From Nocardia neocaledoniensis (GTDB lineage: Bacteria; Actinomycetota; Actinomycetes; Mycobacteriales; Mycobacteriaceae), in NCBI RefSeq assembly GCF_029868625.1, contig NZ_JARWOJ010000234.1, forward strand, positions 21,045-85,044: a DNA stretch of 64,000 bases. Direction: 5' to 3'. Of the stretch, positions 56,610-64,000 are shown piece after piece. How positions within the stretch are numbered: the first letter of the stretch is position 1; each line of letters starts with the position of its first letter. Under the pieces are notes generated by a model, which worked only from the letters and a program-made list of their open reading frames with translations, did not search any database and was not told the origin of the DNA. A program made the translations under genes and the position numbers.

Positions 56610-57320
56610 ATGAACGCCAACACCGATCGACCCGTCCCGGCTTCTGGCCGGTGGACCCCGGTTCTATCGCCCCTGAAATTTCCAGAGGTCCTGCCGGAGC
56701 CCGACGAACAGGACCTCGAGTTCCAACCGGCGGACGCCGTTGAGAAAGCCCCCGAGCCGGCGCCCGTGCCCAGTCGCCGACCTCGGTACAAGGCGCTCGG
56801 CATTGCGGCCGCCGTCAGTGCGCTGGGACTGGGTGCGCTCGCTGTGGGGCTCAACAGCTTGGAGCCCACCCCGCCGCCGCAACCCGCTCTGTCTGTGGCC
56901 CCACCACCACCGCCAGCGGTGACCACAACGGTGGGCTTTCTCGCTGGCGGGAAGTGCCCGAACACCGCGGAGGGCAAGGTACATCGCGGCGACAACCAGG
57001 GCGGTCTGGTCGGGAGCGTGCCCGTCATCTTCGCCTTCCAGCACGCCTACTATGTCGCCCGGTCAGGGGAGCAAGTGCGTGCCCTGGTGCTGCCGGAGGC
57101 CCCCGTCTCCTCTGCGGACACTATCCAGAAGGGAATCAACACCATCCCCGACAAGACGAGCTACTGCCTGACAATCACCGAGCTGGAACCTGCGCGGCAC
57201 CTCGTCGAGGTATTCGAGCGTAGGCCATCCGGCGAGACCAAGACCTACCGCCAGAACGTGACCACCGTCGACCGCGACGGGCGCACGTTCATCGACACTG
57301 TCACCAGCGCTGACCGCTGA
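56610..57320 (+). CDS. Single-TM protein with proline-rich stretch
   Basis: 236 aa. ATG 56610 follows GGGGAACGAGG. A cytoplasmic part (1-60), a TM helix (~66-83: ALGIAAAVSALGLGALAVGL), then a Pro/Thr stretch and an extracellular domain with two Cys (KCPNTAEGK, TSYCLTITE) that may form a disulfide. Family not recognised. It follows the primase gene by 13 nt and is likely co-transcribed. Confidence 0.6.
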   Translation: MNANTDRPVPASGRWTPVLSPLKFPEVLPEPDEQDLEFQPADAVEKAPEPAPVPSRRPRYKALGIAAAVSALGLGALAVGLNSLEPTPPPQPALSVAPPPPPAVTTTVGFLAGGKCPNTAEGKVHRGDNQGGLVGSVPVIFAFQHAYYVARSGEQVRALVLPEAPVSSADTIQKGINTIPDKTSYCLTITELEPARHLVEVFERRPSGETKTYRQNVTTVDRDGRTFIDTVTSADR

Positions 57321-57399
57321 ACCATCGACTCCGGTGCATGCCCGCTAGTTGGAGCGTGGGCCGAGGACCCAATTCCCTCCGATGTAAGGACACGAGATC

Positions 57400-57675
57400 A
57401 TGAGCAGCCCGACTTCCCTGCACGACGATGTGGTCGCGTATGCGGCCACCCGGACCGTCTCCTCATCCGCCGAGATTCCCGATAGCGTCGAGGCTCTTGT
57501 CGAACAGTGTCAGGAGCGTGCTCGCACTGCGGCGGCCGAAGAGACCACCCTGACCGGTGAGACCTACGCGCCGACCGTCGTCGGCATCGACCACACGATC
57601 GTGCCGCTGCTCGCCGCACCGATCGAGTATCTGGTCAGCGTGGTGGTGACCATCGAGTTCCGCGCGATCCTGTGA
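57400..57675 (+). CDS. Hypothetical protein, 91 aa
   Basis: ATG 57400 with an AAGGA sequence 12 nt upstream. A helix-rich, Ala/Thr-rich product ending in the hydrophobic IEYLVSVVVTIEFRAIL. Not recognised. It is followed by a strong terminator (57728-57759), which makes the overlapping frame 57672-57941 improbable. Confidence 0.5.
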   Translation: MSSPTSLHDDVVAYAATRTVSSSAEIPDSVEALVEQCQERARTAAAEETTLTGETYAPTVVGIDHTIVPLLAAPIEYLVSVVVTIEFRAIL

Positions 57676-57727
57676 CCGCAGCCGCCCCGGCGGCTGACCC
57701 CGGATCGCCGGGACTGGACGAGGAAAG

Positions 57728-57759
57728 AGATGCCCATCGGATTCAACCGATGGGCATCT
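57728..57759. terminator. Perfect 13-bp terminator hairpin
   Basis: AGATGCCCATCGG (57728-57740) and its exact inverse (57747-57759) enclose a 6-nt loop. It lies between the end of the 57400 gene and the convergent gene ending at 57948, so it may end both transcripts. The rest of 57760-57947 holds no supported gene. Confidence 0.7.
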
Positions 57760-57947
57760 TCGTGTACATGGCCGGAGGGGAGGGCCATGTCCCAGAGCAG
57801 CCAGTGATTCGCGTTCCACGCGTTCCACTGCTCAGGACCCAGCATAAGCACCGCAGACGATGGGCGGGCGATTCTGTCTGGCGACGCCGATCCCGGGTGG
57901 CCCGCGCAGGATCTCGCCCGCGCAGGCCACCCGATGAATAGGCGGCC

Positions 57948-59675
57948 TCAGTGCGCGCGGCCCCGGTTCCGGGTGTGCGTCGCCGCGGGTTTGGCCGGCG
58001 GTGGGGTTCGCCGACGGGTCTTGGCGTTGGTTTTGGCTTGTTTGGGTGGGGTGAGCGGAGCCTGCGCTGCGGCTTCGGCGGTGCGGGTGGCGCGGTGTTG
58101 GGAGTCGGCCTCGTGCTCGCGGTCAGCGGCCTCGTGCTCGCGGTCGGCGTCGGCGGCGTGGCTGGCCGCTTCGGCTTCGGGCGGGGGTTCCGGTGCTGGA
58201 ACGAACGGCACGGTGATGACGGTGCCGTCGCTGTCGACCACGAACACCGTGTCCTCAGCCTCGTCCTCGTCCGCGGTCTGCTTGGCCGCCGCATTGTCCT
58301 TGCGAGCCTGGTCGTCAGCGGTATCGGCGTTGCTCTCGTGCTGTGCGGCCCTGGCTCGCGCCTGCTCGGCATCGCCATCGAGGATGCCCGGGTACTTGCG
58401 GGCGAGCAGGGCGTCGAAGTCATCGTCGATCTCGCCGACCAACTGCGCCGCGCGGGCTCGGTCGAACGGTGAGCCCGGGTCCGCACTCATGAGCCATTCC
58501 TCTGCTACCGAGCGGCGAGCATCTTCCTCGCTGCGGGTGTGCGCGTTGGCTGCTTTCCCCTTCTTCGCGGCTTCGCGCATTGCCCAGGCGGCGAAGCCGC
58601 TGGGTGCGCGGATCTGGCCGTTGTTGAAGTCGATCGCGGCAACGGATTCGATGAGGGTGTCCGGGTCGGCGCCCTGCGAGGTGAGCACAGCAAACTGGGC
58701 CTCGGCGACATGCCAACGCGGATCATCGAGAACACGATCAGGCACTCGCCCCCGCAGTCGGTCTGCGAGTGGGGTCGGAGTGCGCTGGTCCTGCGGGCCG
58801 CTGCCTTGTTCCGCGGCACCTGCGTCAGCGCCCTGGTCCTGGCCGGCTCCGCCACGTCCACGCCCAGCGCGAGACTGGGCGCGCCATCGGCGAACGATCT
58901 CAGCTTCGAGGCTGCGGCGTCCGTCGCGTGTGTCGCAGTTGTCGTATTCGGCCACCCAGTTCTTGGTCCACTCCGGATCGTGTTCGGCCAGCCAGCGCCG
59001 GGCCACGCCGACGGCGCTGCGGGTGGTGCCGCCGGTGGCGTCGACCCACTTGTTGATGATCTCGGCCTCGTCGAGGCGGCGTCCATCAATGGTGTCGGCG
59101 TTGGTGTAGCTCAGCTCCCACCAGCGGTACCAGTCGGCATCGTTCTCTTGTGCCCATTTGCGGGCCTCGGCGAGCTCGATGTCTCGGAGAGTCTGTTGCT
59201 GCCGTGGCCGGGACGTGGCGTGCATGTCCTCGACGTTGCGGCGTAGATCGTCGACAGCATCGGCTGAGCCGTCGGCTCGCAGCCAGTCGGCCACCCGGGC
59301 GGCAAGATCCTCGGAGCCGAACACTGCCTCGGCGTGGTTGTCCTCCCATCCGGCTTGCACCCCGAATCGGCCGCGCGAGAGTGGAGCCACACGAATTGTC
59401 ATGCCGGTATCCGGGTGCCGTTCGGCTCGGATGCGGCCTTCCCTTTCCGCGGTGTTCCATTCCTCGGCGTCGGCACGGCTGAATCGGTTGACCGTGTGGC
59501 GGTCGAGGACCGCGTTCTTGCGGGCGGCGTTCTCGGCGTCGTCCCAGGCGGAGCGGCCCCGCCGTTCCCGTAGCTGCCTCAGCACTCCTGACAGCGTGCG
59601 TGCTGCCAGTGCCATGCGCATGGTGTCCTCGCGAGGGATGCCCATCACGGGCGTTTCAATGACCGGCTGGTTCAT
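57948..59675 (-). CDS. Large hypothetical protein of the mobilisation operon
   Basis: 575 aa. The N-terminal half has several Trp-rich repeated segments (DAENAARKNAVLDRHTVNRF; ADWYRWWELSYTN; EWTKNWVAEYDN). The C-terminal third is acidic/Ala-rich with repeated DREHEAADREHEA and a basic end. No domain recognised. ATG 59675 overlaps the relaxase stop (ATGA), so it is co-translated with MobC and relaxase, and may be a relaxosome accessory. Confidence 0.6.
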   Translation of the reverse strand: MNQPVIETPVMGIPREDTMRMALAARTLSGVLRQLRERRGRSAWDDAENAARKNAVLDRHTVNRFSRADAEEWNTAEREGRIRAERHPDTGMTIRVAPLSRGRFGVQAGWEDNHAEAVFGSEDLAARVADWLRADGSADAVDDLRRNVEDMHATSRPRQQQTLRDIELAEARKWAQENDADWYRWWELSYTNADTIDGRRLDEAEIINKWVDATGGTTRSAVGVARRWLAEHDPEWTKNWVAEYDNCDTRDGRRSLEAEIVRRWRAQSRAGRGRGGAGQDQGADAGAAEQGSGPQDQRTPTPLADRLRGRVPDRVLDDPRWHVAEAQFAVLTSQGADPDTLIESVAAIDFNNGQIRAPSGFAAWAMREAAKKGKAANAHTRSEEDARRSVAEEWLMSADPGSPFDRARAAQLVGEIDDDFDALLARKYPGILDGDAEQARARAAQHESNADTADDQARKDNAAAKQTADEDEAEDTVFVVDSDGTVITVPFVPAPEPPPEAEAASHAADADREHEAADREHEADSQHRATRTAEAAAQAPLTPPKQAKTNAKTRRRTPPPAKPAATHTRNRGRAH

Positions 59676-61303
59676 CGTCGGTGTTCCTTCCTTGTTGGGC
59701 CGGACGGCAGTTCACGGACGCCGCGCACCGCAGGCAGTTCGCGGCGGCCTTCGCCCGGCCGCGCGGTCGGACCGGGGTGTGCTGTGACGGTGGGCGTGTG
59801 TCCGGTGCCCGCCGGGGCGCGCCGCGGCGGGAGCTGGCCCGGGACGGCACCGGTGGCCTCCCCGTGCGCGCGCACCAGGCCGGCGGCTTCGCGGGCACTG
59901 CGGGCGGCAGCGATGCGCTGGTTCTGCTGGTGCCATGCGGCGATCTCCAGCAACAGTTCGGCGATAGCGAGCCCGAGTTGCAGGCTCGGATCTCGTTGCA
60001 GACCGCGACCGGACAGCATTCGGACCGCAGCGAGTCCGCGCGAGACCTCACGCAGTTCGGCGGCGAGTTGCCCGGCGGGAACGGCGGCCAGACCGCGCCG
60101 GGTGCGGGCGGCGCGGTCGTAAACCCAGGCGGCCCGGGAGAGCGGGCCCTGGCGCGCCGCACCGTCGGCGATGGATGCCCAACTGCTGATGACGTCCTGC
60201 AACTCGCGGGCCACGGTCGCCACGTCGGCGCGGCCACCGCGCACGGCGGTGGTGACCGACCGGACCCGCTCAGCGCTGTCGGCCAGCACTGCATGCGGCT
60301 CGCGTGCTGTGTCGGTGGCGGCCGCTTCCCGCGCGGCGCCGGGGCGGCCGGGCACGGAGGCCGACCAGCGGGCGGTGATCCGCGGCCAAGACATATCTGC
60401 GCCCAAGTGCCGGCTGGGCGCGAAGTAGATGGGCTCGCCGGTTCTCGCCGATACATCCCCGGGAGCGGCGACCGCCCATCCCTTGATCTGCCCGATGGCG
60501 TCGTACTTGAAGTCGATGAGCATGCCCGCGTCGCGGAGCCGGGCAACGAATTCGTCGGCGCTCGTCGCGATGGCGGCGGTCTCGGTGATCATCTGCCGCA
60601 GCTGTACCCGTGCCGCAGCACCTGGTGTCGCTCGCAGCATGCCGTCGTCGCCGGCGGCGTGGCGACGCTTCGCCTTTTCCTGTTCCCCGCGTGTCGGGGT
60701 GGGTACGGCCGACGGATCGTTGATGGCGGTCATTCGCAGACCGAGAGCTTGTTCCCAGCGCCGGGCGACGCGGCGTACGGCTTTCCAATCGTTGTCGGGG
60801 TAGAAGCGTTTGCCGGTGTCGGCGCGCACGAGGACCGCCGCGATGTGAATGTGGTCGTTGCCGTCGACGGACTTGCCGTGGTGCACCGCGATCCACCGGC
60901 ACGCCCCGGCGTCTCCCGCTTTCGCGATCCCGGTCTCGTGCAGCATGTCCTCGGCGATGCGCCGCCAGGTGTCGTGGCCGAGTTCCCCGTCTTCGGCGCC
61001 GATGGCCACCGGCAGGTGCCAGATGTAGCCGTGCTTGGTGTAGCCCGGCTGGCCGGGCTCGGGCTGTTCGGTGGGCAGCCCGATCGCATCCGACAGGGCG
61101 GTTACCTGGTTGGCGAGTTTGCCGATCTCACCGGGCGCGAAGTCGCAGTCGTCGGGGCCGACCCATACCGGTTGAAGGGCGTCGGGGTCGGATTGCCATG
61201 CTGCGATCACGGTGGGGTTGGTGTGCTCGTTGTACTTGCCCTTCGAGAACAGGTACCGCACGAGCCGCTGCCCGTCCCATCCCCTGATCGCCTTGCCGAT
61301 CAC
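59672..61303 (-). CDS. Relaxase/mobilization nuclease
   Basis: 543 aa from GTG 61303. The N-terminal region has a candidate catalytic Tyr in LVRYLFSKGKYNEH (Y17, alternative Y24). The HxH metal site is DGNDHIHIAAVLV (~145-157), preceded by WIAVHHGKS. This is the 3H-type relaxase of the MobP/VirD2 group that nicks DNA at oriT and is led by the coupling protein. The C-terminus (~300-543) is helical with a proline-rich end. GTG overlaps the MobC stop (GTGA). Confidence 0.9.
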   Translation of the reverse strand: MIGKAIRGWDGQRLVRYLFSKGKYNEHTNPTVIAAWQSDPDALQPVWVGPDDCDFAPGEIGKLANQVTALSDAIGLPTEQPEPGQPGYTKHGYIWHLPVAIGAEDGELGHDTWRRIAEDMLHETGIAKAGDAGACRWIAVHHGKSVDGNDHIHIAAVLVRADTGKRFYPDNDWKAVRRVARRWEQALGLRMTAINDPSAVPTPTRGEQEKAKRRHAAGDDGMLRATPGAAARVQLRQMITETAAIATSADEFVARLRDAGMLIDFKYDAIGQIKGWAVAAPGDVSARTGEPIYFAPSRHLGADMSWPRITARWSASVPGRPGAAREAAATDTAREPHAVLADSAERVRSVTTAVRGGRADVATVARELQDVISSWASIADGAARQGPLSRAAWVYDRAARTRRGLAAVPAGQLAAELREVSRGLAAVRMLSGRGLQRDPSLQLGLAIAELLLEIAAWHQQNQRIAAARSAREAAGLVRAHGEATGAVPGQLPPRRAPAGTGHTPTVTAHPGPTARPGEGRRELPAVRGVRELPSGPTRKEHRR

Positions 61304-61719
61304 AGCGCACCGTGCCGAAGCTGTTCAACCAACCATGTGTCGATGCGGCCGTTGATCTTGCGGGTGTAGGCGAGCACCGCGTCCGCGTTCTGGCCGAGTT
61401 CGCCGGTGGAGTTCGCGTGCTTGGCGACATCGTTCACATTCCCGGCCACGTTGCCCAGCAGTCGGCGCAACTCACGAACCTCGGCGATGAGGATCTCCAC
61501 CTGGCCGCTGGTGCGGACGGCTGAGCCATTGCGCTGTGCGGCGAACGCACGCGCGGCACCAACGGCTGCCTTGGCGATGAAGGCGCCAGGCTTCAGCCCG
61601 ACAGTGGCCGCCGCGGCGGCCACTAGTGCCCACTCCGCGGGTGCGAACAGCGCCTCATGGCGGCGCGTCCGCTTCTCGACGGAGTGAGGCCGATGGCCCT
61701 GTCTGCTCTTCGGGGGCAC
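61300..61719 (-). CDS. MobC-type relaxosome accessory protein
   Basis: 139 aa from GTG 61719 (AAAGGA upstream). A basic RHH-like N-terminus (HSVEKRTRRHEALFAPAEW) is followed by a helix pair with the MobC-type LLGNVAGNVNDVAKHANSTG. MobC proteins bind near oriT and help the relaxase. The gene overlaps the relaxase start, and the region just upstream is the likely oriT. Confidence 0.85.
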   Translation of the reverse strand: MPPKSRQGHRPHSVEKRTRRHEALFAPAEWALVAAAAATVGLKPGAFIAKAAVGAARAFAAQRNGSAVRTSGQVEILIAEVRELRRLLGNVAGNVNDVAKHANSTGELGQNADAVLAYTRKINGRIDTWLVEQLRHGAL

Positions 61720-62236
61720 TTCACGTCCTTTCGCCTACCGGGCGCACTGGTGCGCTCGCAGGGCCGGCAGTCGCCTGCCGGGCCAGCCGATGTGGCCGGA
61801 CCGCAGGTCTGGGTACATCGGCGCCTCCAGATCCTCTGGAGGCTTTAGACACACTCGAATCACTTCGAGTGTGTCTCGCGCCCGTCCCCGGGCGCAACCC
61901 AAAACCCCGGGGTTTTGGGATATCTTGCTCACCGGAGAAGGCTGGTCAGCCACGCTGCGGCTCACGGTGAGCTCCACGTGGAAAACGCTTTCGTTCGCTG
62001 GGCGGGCGCGGTACGCGACGAGGCCGGTGCCGTGAACATGGGGGCTGGATCGAGGCTGCGGGCGCCCGGCCCCAGCCCGCCCCGGTGCGCAGACTGAACG
62101 AACGGGACACCCCGCGAGCAAGGCGCGCACTCCCCGACTCCCGTTCGCATGGTTGACCACCTCCGTTCTGTAGATACATTAGATACACTAGATTCGATCG
62201 CTCCATTAGTGAGCGCTGAGCGACGAGAGGTTTCCC
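61720..62236. other. Noncoding oriT-like region with stacked inverted repeats
   Basis: This gap of about 517 bp lies upstream of MobC/relaxase and the gene at 62237. It contains inverted repeats at 61823-61830/61836-61843 (GCCTCCAG/CTGGAGGC), 61847-61859/61864-61876 (13 bp, 4-nt loop, overlapping a TTTAGACACACT motif) and a 22-bp perfect palindrome at 61898-61919 (CCCAAAACCCCGGGGTTTTGGG). Two tandem TAGATACAYT motifs at 62171-62189 lie near the end. Position and structure fit an oriT plus a promoter. Confidence 0.6.
62171..62189 (+). promoter_or_regulatory. Tandem TAGATACATT/AGATACACT motifs before 62237 gene
   Basis: Two directly adjacent copies of the recurring motif end 47 nt before ATG 62237, with CTCCATTAG following. 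Most probably the promoter/operator of that gene. Confidence 0.55.
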
Positions 62237-62773
62237 ATGGCGAAGAAGATGGCGACCGATGCTCTGTCCGCGTACCGGCGGGCGGTCATCGACGACGATA
62301 TGGAGACGCGCATCGGCGAACTCGCGGTGAAGGTCGGGGAATGGCAGCAGGCGTCCGAGACGCGCCGGGCCGAGACAGCGCGATTGATCGCCGATGAGGA
62401 AGCTGCCGAGGATGCCGTGGTGGCTGCCTACGAGGCGGCCACCAATGCCGGAGCCGAGGCGGCCGCGCTGGAACGGATCGGACTCAAGCCCACCGACGCT
62501 ATCCGTGCTGTAGCGAAGCGGGCGAAGGCCAAGCCTCGGCCGCGCCCCTCACGTGCGTCGACCGCTGCGGCCGAAGCGCCGCTGACTCCGCCGCCGGCGG
62601 AGGACTCCGAACTTGAGTCGACCTCCCCGGGCACGCCGGTCACCCCGTCCGCCGCCGTCACACAACCCGATCCGGCTCCAGCCGGTTCCGGCGGTCCGTC
62701 CGCAGCTGCCGATCCGGTTCGGGTCGCTGCCGCCGACGCAGGCGCGCCAGCCGCCGCACGGGTGCGGAGCTGA
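62237..62773 (+). CDS. Hypothetical protein, 178 aa
   Basis: ATG 62237 has GAGAGG 6-10 nt upstream. Helical N-terminal half (GELAVKVGEWQQASETRRAE, DEEAAEDAVVAAYEAATN) and a Pro/Ala/Ser-rich, probably disordered, C-terminal half. No family. It lies beside the oriT-like region, so a nucleoprotein role is possible. Confidence 0.55.
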   Translation: MAKKMATDALSAYRRAVIDDDMETRIGELAVKVGEWQQASETRRAETARLIADEEAAEDAVVAAYEAATNAGAEAAALERIGLKPTDAIRAVAKRAKAKPRPRPSRASTAAAEAPLTPPPAEDSELESTSPGTPVTPSAAVTQPDPAPAGSGGPSAAADPVRVAAADAGAPAAARVRS

Positions 62774-62778
62774 CGGCC

Positions 62779-63243
62779 GTGTCCGCCTCGTACGCCGTCC
62801 CGGCCCTGCTCCTCGGCGGGCCGGGTGTCGTGTTCGCCGCGCTCGCGCTCTCCTACCACCGAGACGCGCGACGGTTCCCCGCCACCGGCGAGCGACCCGG
62901 CGCGACCACGCTGTCGGCGGCGCACGGCTGCCTCGCGGCGCTGTCGTTCCTGTGGGCGGTGGCGACCATGCCGTTGTCCGCGCCGCGCGCCGTGGTCGCC
63001 GTCGGTGTCGGCGCGGCGAGCCTGACCGTTCTGGCGGTGCAGCTGCGGGCGGCGGACCGGGCCGACCGCTGGGAGGCGGCCCTCACGGTTCTGTCTGCCA
63101 CCGCACCGCTCGGCGAACCGGAGGGATGCCCGGCGGCGCACCCATCGAGCCCTGTCCGATCGCAGGACACGCGACGGCTCGCCGTGCTGCGCCGTCGGCA
63201 ATGCGCCCCGGCCCGGCACCGGGACCCCTACAGCACCGACTGA
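62779..63243 (+). CDS. Small membrane protein, 154 aa
   Basis: GTG 62779 is 5 nt after the preceding stop. Three to four hydrophobic segments (PALLLGGPGVVFAALAL, AALSFLWAVATM, VVAVGVGAASLTVLAV) followed by a basic C-terminus. Function unknown; co-transcribed with the previous gene. Confidence 0.5.
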   Translation: MSASYAVPALLLGGPGVVFAALALSYHRDARRFPATGERPGATTLSAAHGCLAALSFLWAVATMPLSAPRAVVAVGVGAASLTVLAVQLRAADRADRWEAALTVLSATAPLGEPEGCPAAHPSSPVRSQDTRRLAVLRRRQCAPARHRDPYSTD

Positions 63244-63300
63244 CTTCTCGCCCGAGACCGATCGGGCGGGAACCAATCCAACTCGCCCCTCGGAAAGTGC

Positions 63301-63329
63301 GTGACCTTTCGGGATATATCGGGTAATAT
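63301..63329 (+). promoter_or_regulatory. Likely promoter of the last gene
   Basis: GTGACC (63301-63306) and TAATAT (63324-63329) are separated by 17 bp in an AT-richer stretch with a GATATATC palindrome. This is a plausible sigma70-type promoter 74 nt before ATG 63404. Confidence 0.45.
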
Positions 63330-63403
63330 ATGACACAGAAGGAAGCGGGACCGGACACCCCGCCTTCTTCGATCCCACTCGCACTCTACGAAAGGGCATT
63401 CCC

Positions 63404-63817
63404 ATGAGTCCTCTGGCAGCGGTTGTCGCGGACCACGATCGCTTCTACGTCGTCTTCTCCGACGTTCCTCCCGCATCCGAGCGGCGCTTCCTCGACGAGA
63501 GGGAATTCGTCACCGAGGCCGACGCCCGCGCCTGGGCGGCCGAGGAAGTAAGCGCTGCGGCCCAGCATTCCGGCTCGGCCTGGGACTTCCGGGGCGACCT
63601 GTGGCGCATCCCGGCGGGGGTCCGCGTCGAGGACGAGAGCTCGTTGGAAAACGTCCAGGCCCTCGCCAACGTCACCTGGGACCACATCGCCAAGGCCGTG
63701 GTGTGGGTCGTCGGCGTCCCCGACGACTGGAACCCCGACGACGGGGACGACGACGAGCCCGCCGACGGGCGCGGTGACTCGAGCGCCCCGTGGGGCGACG
63801 ACGAAGCCCCCTTCTGA
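63404..63817 (+). CDS. Hypothetical protein, 137 aa, acidic tail
   Basis: ATG 63404 follows GAAAGGG. An alpha/beta-type core (DHDRFYVVFSDV, FVTEADARAWAAEEV) and a very acidic tail (PDDGDDDEPADG). It may be a DNA-mimic or binding accessory; not recognised. Confidence 0.55.
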   Translation: MSPLAAVVADHDRFYVVFSDVPPASERRFLDEREFVTEADARAWAAEEVSAAAQHSGSAWDFRGDLWRIPAGVRVEDESSLENVQALANVTWDHIAKAVVWVVGVPDDWNPDDGDDDEPADGRGDSSAPWGDDEAPF

Positions 63818-63837
63818 CCCTTTCCGTCACCCGAAGC

Positions 63838-63933
63838 GGGGGGGGGGGGGGCCGGGCCCGGCGGCCCCCCCCCCGCCCCCCCACCCAACCCCCCCGGGGC
63901 CCCCCACGACCCCCCCCCCCCCCCCCCCCCCCC
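63838..63933. repeat. Low-complexity C/G homopolymers (probable artefact)
   Basis: Long runs of G and C interrupted by CGGGCCCGGCGG and a few A/T bases cover nearly 100 nt. Nothing like this occurs elsewhere in the window. Most probably a sequencing or assembly error at a contig end. Confidence 0.7.
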
Positions 63934-63936
63934 GCA

Positions 63937-63999
63937 ACGCGGCTGGACGCCGCCGCCGACAATGCCCTGTCGCTGCTCGACCTCGCGAGCGACGCGCAT
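63937..63999 (+). CDS. Partial coding fragment after homopolymer run
   Basis: The last 63 bases in this frame read TRLDAAADNALSLLDLASDA plus H, a plausible helical protein continuing beyond the window. The start is lost in the homopolymer. Low confidence. Confidence 0.3.
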
Positions 64000-64000
64000 C

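Noticed and set aside
57672..57941. 89-aa frame after the 57400 gene
   Set aside because: It would translate through a perfect terminator hairpin and its second half is Arg-rich without structure.
59681..61369. 562-aa + strand frame across the relaxase
   Set aside because: Antisense of the intact relaxase with HxH motif; low-complexity and no family features.
61847..61876. 13-bp inverted repeat as a simple terminator
   Set aside because: It lies upstream of both neighbouring genes, not at a 3' end, and overlaps the backbone motif; oriT/operator is more fitting.
1..64000. CRISPR arrays, tRNA or rRNA genes, insertion sequences
   Set aside because: No regularly spaced repeats, tRNA-like cloverleaf, rRNA signature or transposase were found by reading.

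Overview
The window is a high-G+C actinobacterial accessory replicon, most likely a conjugative plasmid or integrative conjugative element of a mycolic-acid bacterium such as Nocardia, Rhodococcus or Gordonia. This rests on a secreted cutinase-like gene, an SCO6880-type transfer protein, XRE/DUF5753 + DUF397 and DUF4254 genes, GTG/ATG starts and dense ATGA/GTGA gene overlaps. No rRNA, tRNA, CRISPR array or transposase was seen.

Layout. (1) 0.1-15.6 kb: an actinobacterial type IV secretion (conjugation) operon. It has secreted and wall-remodelling proteins, a lipoprotein, a P-loop protein, two VirB2-like and two VirB8-like small membrane proteins, a VirB6/TrbL-like channel, an SCO6880 protein, a VirB4-like ATPase, a VirD4-like coupling protein preceded by a degenerate copy of itself, and a DUF4913 protein. 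(2) 15.7-21.9 kb: a large hairpin, a MoxR AAA+ ATPase with a VWA partner behind two TGGGTACCCA palindromes, unknown genes, and a DUF397/XRE pair. (3) 22.1-26.1 kb: a coupled accessory operon with a nucleoside hydrolase, two recombinase-like proteins and a DUF4254 protein. (4) 26.2-43.4 kb: a metabolic island. A perfect 16-bp inverted repeat separates a small gene from a coupled operon encoding a MoaA-like radical SAM enzyme, a second radical SAM enzyme, a paralogue of that small gene, an SDR, a FkbH-HAD/FGE fusion, an S66 (MccF/LdcA-like) protein lacking its usual serine, a HhH-GPD glycosylase-fold protein and a glycosyltransferase. WYL and TPR regulators and a Cys-rich protein follow. Next come a second glycosyltransferase, a kinase-fold protein, a dGTPase-like HD protein and a stand-alone HisG. 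(5) 43.5-63.8 kb: plasmid backbone with a giant methylase-helicase protein, ParA and its probable partner, a primase-glutaredoxin-DUF2742 fusion, MobC and relaxase, an oriT-like intergenic region and several unknown genes. A TTTTAGATACATT motif recurs before most backbone transcription units.

The best candidate for an undescribed system is region 4. Its enzyme types point to a nucleotide- or nucleoside-linked product or modification, but no substrate can be read from the sequence. The last ~160 bases hold long C/G homopolymers that look like an assembly or sequencing artefact.
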